13,436 nucleotides of DNA, taken from positions 1 to 13,436 of the forward strand of contig JAFGOL010000041.1 in the NCBI GenBank assembly GCA_016926495.1. The letters are read 5' to 3'. The stretch comes from Oligoflexia bacterium (GTDB lineage Bacteria > Bdellovibrionota > JAFGOL01). Position numbers and translations under genes: made by a program. The first letter of the stretch is position 1; each line of letters starts with the position of its first letter. Positions 1 to 6,600 of the stretch are shown here, in pieces. The notes below the pieces were generated by a model. It was not told the DNA's origin and made no database searches. It worked only from the letters and a program-made list of their open reading frames with translations.

Positions 1-26
1 CATGGAGCAAAATTTAAGTCAACAAT

Positions 27-66
27 AAAAAAAGCGGGACAAAATGTCCCGCCTTTTTATTTTTTG
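27..66 (-). terminator. Intrinsic terminator of the flagellin gene
   Basis: A perfect 8-bp stem (34-41 with 45-52, sequence GCGGGACA and its complement) closes an AAA loop. On the minus strand it is followed by seven T residues (27-33), the layout of a rho-independent terminator about 29 bp past the flagellin stop. The other side carries a T-rich run after one C (54-58), so it could also stop rightward transcription entering from the left. Confidence 0.88.
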
Positions 67-80
67 GTAGATAAGGTTAA

Positions 81-914
81 TTAGCCAATAAGCTTCAATG
101 CGGCTGCGCTGGATTGATTAGCCTGACTAAGAACTGCAACACCAGCCTGGTTCAGTATGGTATTTCTTGCCAGATTTGAAGTTTCGCGTGCAACATCTAC
201 GTCTCTGATTCGTGAATTTGAAGCTTCCATGTTTTCTTCGCTTACCGAAATGTTCCTTACGGTAGAAGAAAGCCTGTTCTGCATAGCGCCAAGGTTGGCC
301 CTGTTTGCGTTTACCTGTACGATTGCTGTATCTATCATTCCGATAGAACCTTGAGCGTCCAACTTATTTGCTGTGCCTATGCCTTCGATGCCCAGTGCGG
401 TAAGCTGAACATTCTGAGCGCCTGTGGGGTAAACAATCCTGTCTTCAAAAGGATTGTTGTTTACGCCGACCTGAATTTCAAGCTCAGGACCTTCGCCTGT
501 TAAAAGGCTTGTGCCGTTGAATTCCGTAACCTGTGAAATTCTCTGGATTTCCTGTTTCAACTGCTGATACTCAACATTGATAAAACCTCTTTCAGTGTCC
601 CCGACCGTGTCGGAAGCAGCCTGAATAGAAAGCTCTCTCAACCTGATAAGAATGTTGCTGACTTCGTTAAGTCCGCCTTCAGCAACCTGTATCATGCTGA
701 TACCGTCGTTTGCGTTCCTTTTTGCCTGTCCCAGAGATCTGATCTGTGCCTTTAATTTCTCAGACACCGCAAGACCTGCAGCATCGTCACCAGCTTTGTT
801 AATTCTCTGTCCTGAAGAAAGCTTTTCAAGAGAAGAATCAAGACCTGATTTGCTGGCATCCAAGTTCCTTTGTGCGTTGATTGAAGCAACGTTTGTGTTA
901 ATCCTTAAACCCAT
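81..914 (-). CDS. fliC: Flagellin, filament structural protein
   Basis: This 277-residue protein is the flagellar filament subunit, exported by the flagellar type III apparatus and polymerised outside the cell. The N-terminal D0/D1 helices are clear (GLRINTN at 2-8, LSSGQRINKAGDDAAGLA at 32-49, RLRELSIQAA at 91-100). So is the C-terminal D1/D0 region (SRIRDVDVARE at 234-244, ending LKLIG). The variable centre is only about 50 residues (140-190), so the surface-exposed D2/D3 domains of enteric flagellins (near 500 residues) are absent. The RLREL segment, which in Proteobacteria overlaps the TLR5-recognised face, is kept. The ATG at 914 is supported by an AGGAGG site five bases upstream. It is a single-gene transcript with its own promoter and terminator. 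The family call is very secure; the symbol is conventional, since one cannot see how many flagellin paralogues the genome has. Confidence 0.97.
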   Translation of the reverse strand: MGLRINTNVASINAQRNLDASKSGLDSSLEKLSSGQRINKAGDDAAGLAVSEKLKAQIRSLGQAKRNANDGISMIQVAEGGLNEVSNILIRLRELSIQAASDTVGDTERGFINVEYQQLKQEIQRISQVTEFNGTSLLTGEGPELEIQVGVNNNPFEDRIVYPTGAQNVQLTALGIEGIGTANKLDAQGSIGMIDTAIVQVNANRANLGAMQNRLSSTVRNISVSEENMEASNSRIRDVDVARETSNLARNTILNQAGVAVLSQANQSSAAALKLIG

Positions 915-918
915 TTTA

Positions 919-925
919 TCCTCCT
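919..925 (-). promoter_or_regulatory. Strong Shine-Dalgarno site of flagellin
   Basis: AGGAGGA on the minus strand ends four to five bases before the flagellin ATG. It is a near-perfect anti-SD match that fixes the start codon. It also forms part of a tiny overlapping reading frame and is the last of a series of GGA motifs in the leader. Confidence 0.9.
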
Positions 926-1039
926 GTCATAACACCATCCTCCCTGATTCATCTACCCCTTCCTTAAAAATGGGGCGAGCCTTCCGTGACTTATATTTGC
1001 ATTCCATGGCAATAGCAGAGGAAAATGCGGTAACTGCCG

Positions 1040-1062
1040 GCACTGATCATCTTAATCAGTGC
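1040..1062 (-). promoter_or_regulatory. Hairpin near the 5' end of the flagellin leader
   Basis: An 8-bp perfect inverted repeat (GCACTGAT at 1040-1047, ATCAGTGC at 1055-1062) has a 7-base loop and would form a stem about 15 bases after the predicted transcript start. It lies immediately 3' of an AGGGAGG tract in the RNA and lacks a T run, so it is not a terminator. A 5' stem could stabilise the abundant flagellin mRNA or present the neighbouring GGA motif; which one is not visible. Confidence 0.55.
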
Positions 1063-1083
1063 ACCTCCCTATTACCAAACAAG

Positions 1084-1111
1084 CTATCGTCAAAGTTTTA
1101 ACGGAACTTTA
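1084..1111 (-). promoter_or_regulatory. Sigma-28 (FliA)-type flagellar promoter
   Basis: On the minus strand TAAAGTTC (1111-1104) is followed after 12 bases by GACGATAG (1091-1084). The E. coli FliA consensus is TAAAGTTT-N11-GCCGATAA, so 13 of 16 positions match and the spacer is one base longer. This is the promoter class expected for a late flagellar gene. The predicted start is near 1077. Confidence 0.8.
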
Positions 1112-1128
1112 GAAGAAATTTAGTATTT

Positions 1129-1166
1129 ATTGTGATTTTCAAGTTTCGTGTTTATGTAATCACAAT
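1129..1166. promoter_or_regulatory. Inverted repeat between divergent promoters
   Basis: ATTGTGATT (1129-1137) and its exact complement AATCACAAT (1158-1166) are separated by 20 bases, so the arms are 29 bp centre to centre, close to three helical turns. The repeat sits between the flagellin promoter and the consensus promoter of the rightward lipoprotein gene, as a divergent operator would. The regulator is unknown. Confidence 0.4.
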
Positions 1167-1177
1167 GAACAAATTGA

Positions 1178-1206
1178 TTGACATTGGTATTAATAATAAA
1201 TATAAT
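1178..1206 (+). promoter_or_regulatory. Consensus sigma-70 promoter for lipoprotein gene 1
   Basis: TTGACA (1178-1183), a 17-base spacer and TATAAT (1201-1206) match both consensus hexamers exactly at the optimal distance. The predicted start, near 1213, leaves a leader of about 37 bases with no SD-like sequence. The region is AT-rich, which makes TATAAT alone cheap, but the full combination is unlikely by chance. Confidence 0.72.
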
Positions 1207-1235
1207 ATTTGTATGTAATATTTACTTGCTTAATT

Positions 1236-1244
1236 TGGTATAAT
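1236..1244 (+). promoter_or_regulatory. Extended -10 element abutting the start codon
   Basis: TGGTATAAT fits the extended -10 form TGnTATAAT, and its last base is five bases before the ATG at 1250. Transcription would start at or next to the ATG and give a leaderless mRNA. No good -35 hexamer stands upstream of it. It may act beside, or instead of, the upstream consensus promoter. Confidence 0.45.
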
Positions 1245-1249
1245 TTTTT

Positions 1250-3652
1250 ATGATTAAAAAGAGCTTTTTACTGCTTTGTTTCTGTATTGCCATCTCATCC
1301 TGCAGGCATTGGGTTGCTCCGGGTGATGATCCTAATGATAATTTTGAAGGCGCCGAAAGATACGTAAGCATATCCGTACTACCCAAGACAGACAATTATT
1401 ACCTGTTATATGATAAAGTAATACCTCTTCGCTTTAACCTATACCTGGACAAAATTACCGATAAAAGGGTTGGAACACTGTATTTTGAACCGGCAAGAAC
1501 CGATCCTGAAAAAGAGGAACCTTTTGACAAGGGGAGGCTTCTCTTTATAGATATGGACCACCTGTCGGGCACTTTTTTCAATAATACCAACGAACCGAAA
1601 GAGAAAAAATTTATTGATGTTATCACGCATAACCTTGACATTAATCTTATAAAATTCATGAACCTGATTCAATACAAAGCGCCTGATGAGGCCCTGAAGG
1701 CAGGATCGGGCGAGGCCGCGTACAAAACCCTTGTTTTCAGCAAGTGCGAAATCAACAATCTGGGACAGCAGGATGTTTATAACCTTGTCTATGACGTTAC
1801 ATGCACGGAACAGCAAACTGAAAACACAATGGAAGCGGTAAAACTGGGCTTTGACCTGACCGCGAACGTGGTAGCGGAATACAAAGAAATGAACAAAAAA
1901 GCCAGTGAAGAGACGGAGATCAGCAAAAACAAGGCCAGGGTTGAACTTGTCAGTGATTTAGCCTACGTGGCGGTGGGACTAATAGCGCCTTTTCCTGCTG
2001 CGAAAAACGCCGCGGGAAGATCAGAGTGGCTTACCGAAAGGCTGGTGGCAACCGGTTTTGAAGCACCGGATAAACCTATGATAGACAGGCTGAACAGGAT
2101 GTTTACAAGGCTGGAACTTGACTCTGTTGATTGCCGTGCAGCAGCCGAACTTATTGACCAGAGTCTCTTATCTGTAAAAGCGAGACAAGGCAGGGCCGCC
2201 ACTCTTAACGCCGACGACTTATTTGACGAAATTCTGCTACACCAGTATCCCGCTCAGGCCAAAGCCATACGTGAGGCAATGGAGGATGTTGGAATATGGG
2301 AAGCTGTCAGCAATAAAGACGTAGCAAATAAGATCAAGGAATTAAAACAGGCAAGAGGCATTTTGGATCTTGAGCTGGAGCAACTTAAAATCTATGTATT
2401 CGGCACCCTGGCAAAAACACGTATAAGAATGAAAGAACGGTTAAGCGGGGTTACCCAAAGGGAAGTCAGTCAACTTTTGGGTTTGGTAACAGACACCAGA
2501 CACCCTGAATTGACCAAGGCGGCAACTTACCTTGACCTTAACAGAATTGATGACACCGCGGAGCTTAATTCGCTTAAGATCTTACTTGAACATGAGAGTA
2601 TCAGGGAATTTACGCCAGGAACAGCAGAGGTCCTTTTTCACAAGATCACAAAGGAGATTGGAAACTCAAGCATGCCTGAACAGATATATTTCAGGGCTTT
2701 TCTTAAGACTATTGAGGAAGAACATATCAGTATAGGCAGGGCCCTGGAAATGATAGATAATATCAGGGATACCTTTATTAAGGCCGGAAATATTCCTGAA
2801 AATTTCGAATTACCGCAATTTTTCCATGACGCCAGGGTAATCATGCAGAAAATGAACACAAGGGGATCCGTGAGACACATGGGATGGCCCCATACACCCG
2901 AAGAGTACGAGTCCCTGATTACGACCATGGCAAAACACGGAAAAGGAATACCAGATGAAACAATGAGCAGCATAGCTCAAAAAATCATACCTGATTATAT
3001 TATGTCAATTCCATATCAGGAGAATGAGATTGAACGCCTCAAAAAAATCATGACTGCCATTATTGGGGATAATTGGAATAATAATATTATAAATGTTACT
3101 GCCAATCCGTTTACAGACGAGATCTACCTTGCCCTGAACATGCTTGAAAACAAGATTCTGACCCGCCAGTACGTAGAGGAAAAGATTGCGTTTCTCCGCG
3201 AAATTATAGCCGGAAGAAACACTCTCACTAACGGCAAAAGCACTAAGAATATTAACGAGCTTGAAACGCTTATTGCTGCTCTTGAAAATAAATTAAAAAC
3301 AGATAACTTTAGCGGCAGAGCAGGCAGAACAAGAACAACCGGCAGGAGACCTACCCGGTCTTCATATCCTCCGCGCCATATAGAGCGAGGTATTAAATTA
3401 GACAAGGCAACGGCGGACGAGTTAAAATCATACAGGGAATTACTGACAAAGGTAAATAAACTAAAAGCACGTAAAGGCGATACAACGCGTGTTAGTCCGG
3501 GGATAAGGGAGTTTAACACTCAGGTACTAAGCGGTAACGATATAACTACGTTCGCAAACGTCGATACGCTTAACGAGTTCCTTCAAAGCGACAATGGCAT
3601 CCCGAAACTTAAACAAGAAATCGAAAGGTTGAAAAATTTACCGGATAAATAA
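1250..3652 (+). CDS. Large lipoprotein, CRHW family member 1, unknown function
   Basis: I do not recognise this 800-residue protein. It begins with a lipoprotein signal peptide (KK, then a hydrophobic run, lipobox ISSC with Cys18). Arg at +2 predicts outer-membrane sorting if a Lol-type rule applies. Residues 36-190 look beta-rich and contain a C-x18-C pair (166, 185); from about 195 onward it appears all-helical, with one more Cys (295, CRA). The mature chain thus has exactly four cysteines. A basic, Thr/Pro-rich stretch lies at 690-711, and helical, possibly coiled-coil segments at 668-684 and 785-797. It is a divergent paralogue of the gene at 8576, matching in CRHW, the Cys layout, SD(L/I)AY (235-239) and TPEE...KGIPDE (549-570), and carrying about 230 extra residues after that block. 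No SD precedes the ATG, the only plausible start in frame. It converges on the ankyrin gene with a 16-bp gap. Confidence 0.88.
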   Translation: MIKKSFLLLCFCIAISSCRHWVAPGDDPNDNFEGAERYVSISVLPKTDNYYLLYDKVIPLRFNLYLDKITDKRVGTLYFEPARTDPEKEEPFDKGRLLFIDMDHLSGTFFNNTNEPKEKKFIDVITHNLDINLIKFMNLIQYKAPDEALKAGSGEAAYKTLVFSKCEINNLGQQDVYNLVYDVTCTEQQTENTMEAVKLGFDLTANVVAEYKEMNKKASEETEISKNKARVELVSDLAYVAVGLIAPFPAAKNAAGRSEWLTERLVATGFEAPDKPMIDRLNRMFTRLELDSVDCRAAAELIDQSLLSVKARQGRAATLNADDLFDEILLHQYPAQAKAIREAMEDVGIWEAVSNKDVANKIKELKQARGILDLELEQLKIYVFGTLAKTRIRMKERLSGVTQREVSQLLGLVTDTRHPELTKAATYLDLNRIDDTAELNSLKILLEHESIREFTPGTAEVLFHKITKEIGNSSMPEQIYFRAFLKTIEEEHISIGRALEMIDNIRDTFIKAGNIPENFELPQFFHDARVIMQKMNTRGSVRHMGWPHTPEEYESLITTMAKHGKGIPDETMSSIAQKIIPDYIMSIPYQENEIERLKKIMTAIIGDNWNNNIINVTANPFTDEIYLALNMLENKILTRQYVEEKIAFLREIIAGRNTLTNGKSTKNINELETLIAALENKLKTDNFSGRAGRTRTTGRRPTRSSYPPRHIERGIKLDKATADELKSYRELLTKVNKLKARKGDTTRVSPGIREFNTQVLSGNDITTFANVDTLNEFLQSDNGIPKLKQEIERLKNLPDK

Positions 3653-3668
3653 AAACAAAGCGAGCAAA

Positions 3669-6600
3669 CTAATAATTAACTTCGGTTGTTTCAAGATCAT
3701 CAATGGCGGCGCATCCTTCAATCATGAAATTTTCTAAAAAGGCCGCAAGCCCGGTATTGTCACTTTTTAACGCAGTATCAATAGCCGACTCCAAATCATG
3801 CCTGAAAACGGCGTCCTTTGTGTAGAACTCACAATCATCCCTGTATGTCGCAAATTCTTTATCTTTAACATTTTTATCAATATATGCCCTTATTATGCTC
3901 TTGGCTGCCGGTATACTGGTTGCGTAATTAAGCGCGGTATTTTTATCCTTGTCGGTGATTGTAGCGTCGGCTCCTATAACAAGCAGCCATTTAACGGCAT
4001 CAACATAAAATCCTGCGGCTTTCATTAAAAGCGTTCGCCCCTTTTTATCAGGATCATTAATACCCTTGTAATAGCACGGCCCCATAAGCGCAATCAAAAT
4101 ATCCACAATGTCATCCTTCATTTTATCGTGAGCATAAGTCAGCAGTGAATATTCCCTGTTATTCATTATATACCGATCGCAGATAATAGACGGGTCCTGT
4201 TTTATAAATGACCATAACGCGGCAATGTCACCCTTGTCTATAGCGCTGAATATTTTATTATCTTCGGGCAAATCGTCAGAAAGCTTTACGCCGCCCCGCA
4301 TATAGGCAAGCGAATCATTGCCATCCTTGCCACGCTCTCCGGCTATTTTTACTGCAACGGAATTGCTACCCGCCTGCTTACCGGGATTTTTGCCGTACGC
4401 CGGAACAGTACCTTCCGCGTCTTTTCTTTCTTTATTTTTTTTCTTCATCTTTTCAATGGCCCTCAACTTCTTTTTTTCATTGGCCCCGGCTTTTTTAAGC
4501 TGGGACGCGGCATCATCAGGATCGCAACCCTTGTATTTCATCATGTCATAAAGAAGTTTCGCTACTTCAGGATTACCGTGCTTTACGGCGATATTAAAGG
4601 CTGTAAGGGGTTTTTTGAGTTTTTTCCTCGGGTCCGTTAAAACCATGAACTTTTCCATAAATGTCAGTTCATCTTCATCATATTCGTAGCAGACTTCATC
4701 CAGTCCTTTTGATATCAGGGTACGGGCAATATCAGCATTTCCTCCTATGGCGGCAAACATCAGCGCGTCCATGCCCTGCCTGCTCTTTCGGGTCGGCTTC
4801 GGTGTCATTTGCAAAACACGATTGAACATAGCCGTGTCACCGGTCGCGGCAAGCATCATAAGCATGGTATTCCCGTTGGAATCCTTATAATCAACTATGC
4901 GGTTAATACAGTCAGGCTTGAAAATATTGTGAATATTGTCATACAGGGCAAAGGCCTTGTTCAGCATGTCGGTCGCGAATTTTACCTTCCTGTCAATAAT
5001 ATACTGTCTGTTCCAGTCAAGGTTTGTAAGCGCGATATTTGCCTCTTTAACAGCCACGTTCACTGCAGTACCCTGCCTGTGGTTAATACCTGAGCACAGT
5101 ATGGCGGGCCCTTCCCTGTCCAGTATCATATCAACGATATCGTAACATCCGGTTTCAGCGGCGTACATGAACGGGGTATAATCGAGTTTGTCAAACCGCC
5201 AGGGATCAGCGCCTTTATCATAAAGCATTTTTGCGATTTTTTTATCGCATTTTTTAGCCGCTATATGAAACGGAGTTACACCCTGGACGTCGGCAATATC
5301 AGGTTCGGCGCCGTGCTTTAAAAGCGTCCTCACCAGTTCGGGTTCTCCGAATTGGACGGCCTCGTATAAAAGGGTCGCGCCGTTATCTCCCCGCTGGTTA
5401 ACGACTTCCTTTCTGTTTTCAATATAATCAAGGGCAAGGACCCTGTCTTTAAGATTATCATAGTCGTCCTTTTTGGCCCTGCGCCAGAACGAACTTTCCG
5501 ACTCCGCTCCTTTCAATCCCCTCACATACTCATCAGGAATAAACCAGTCCTTGAAAACCTCGGAACTTTTTCCGTTAAAAAGAGGATTTTCAATAATAAG
5601 AATGCCCCCTGACTCATTGCCCCAGCCGAAGTTCGCAAGTTCAAGGTTTTTGTCACGCCTGACCTCAAGGCAATGGGTGGTAGCATTCATGTCCATAAGG
5701 GTCTTTTTTAAAAACTCACCCGGGTCAAGATAATTTTCAACAGGCTCGTAATAACACGAATAGGTGCAAAACGTGGCGGTCTTGATATTGCCGCCTCCGG
5801 CATCAATAACCCTGTCCTGAAAATCAAGCCTTATCCTGATCCTGTGATTGATAAATAAATTTTTTGATTTTTCAATATTTCTCAGGTTAGCGTCAAGTTT
5901 CCAGTAGCTGCTGTACAGAAATTCAGGTATATCGGTCTTATCGTATTTTCGCCATATCTTTTCCGTCTCCGCCAGCGTTCCGGGATCAATTATGGCTTCC
6001 TTTTTTATGTTGGAGTATTTATAAAAAAAGTTTTTAACAAAATCAGCTGCGCAGTCCTTTCGGCGTTTTTCGGGATCATCCCCGAGAGCAACGGAAAAAC
6101 CGTAGTCCGAGAAGTATTTTAAAGGATTGGCGTTAATTTTTTCCGAGTCGTTTGTCAGGTAAGCGACAGTACCGGGCAGCAGCATCGCCTCTATGGTATC
6201 GGATCCCCGATCTCTTCTTTTATCGCCCCTTGTTTTTATAATATCCACGGCCTGTTTTTTATTCCTGATCCTTCTTCTTTCGGGATCGCGGTTAAACCCG
6301 AAAAGATCATTATTGAAAAAATAGTCAGGCAGGCTGTCAAAATACTTCACTGGCTTTAGAGTAAAGACTTTGTCCATCACGGACTGGTCAAGATGAATTA
6401 CTGCCGCCCTGCCCTTAAGCTTATGTTCATAACAGGCGTTGCTTATTTTGTCCTTTCCGTCCATGTCTTTTTCTTCCCTGTCCGGGCGCATGCACACGCT
6501 GTAGCAGAGCTTGATCCTCTTGCGCTGCTCATTGTCCATGGAGGGCTTGTCGGCCAGAACGGTGTCAACTATATTCATATTGATAAAACCCATGTACGAA

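Larger units (their letters stand above)
915..1077 (-). promoter_or_regulatory. Long GGA-rich 5' leader of flagellin mRNA
   Basis: From the predicted sigma-28 start point (about 1077) to the ATG there are roughly 160 untranslated bases, long for a single structural gene. On the minus strand it carries five ANGGA motifs: AGGGA 1066-1070, ATGGA 1003-1007, ACGGA 983-987, AAGGA 961-965 and AGGGA 941-945. The SD itself adds a further GGA-containing site. ANGGA is the core recognised by the translational repressor CsrA, which is known to bind the hag leader in Bacillus. CsrA control is an inference here, as no csrA or fliW gene lies in the window. Confidence 0.55.

Noticed and set aside
991..1050. 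19-codon reading frame in the flagellin leader (minus strand)
   Set aside because: The purine tract is about 15 bases from its ATG, too far for an SD, and the ATG sits in the hairpin region. There is no sign of coding conservation.
915..1077. Cyclic-di-GMP riboswitch in the flagellin leader
   Set aside because: Considered because of the long leader of a motility gene, but the conserved GEMM core and tetraloop-receptor parts could not be found.
652..1101. 149-codon rightward open frame opposite the flagellin start
   Set aside because: It lies antisense to conserved flagellin codons and its promoter, has no SD, and its composition is that of a shadow frame.
1131..1164. CRP-like TGTGA...TCACA site
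   Set aside because: The half-sites are 24 bases apart instead of the six needed for a CRP dimer. Kept only as a general inverted repeat.
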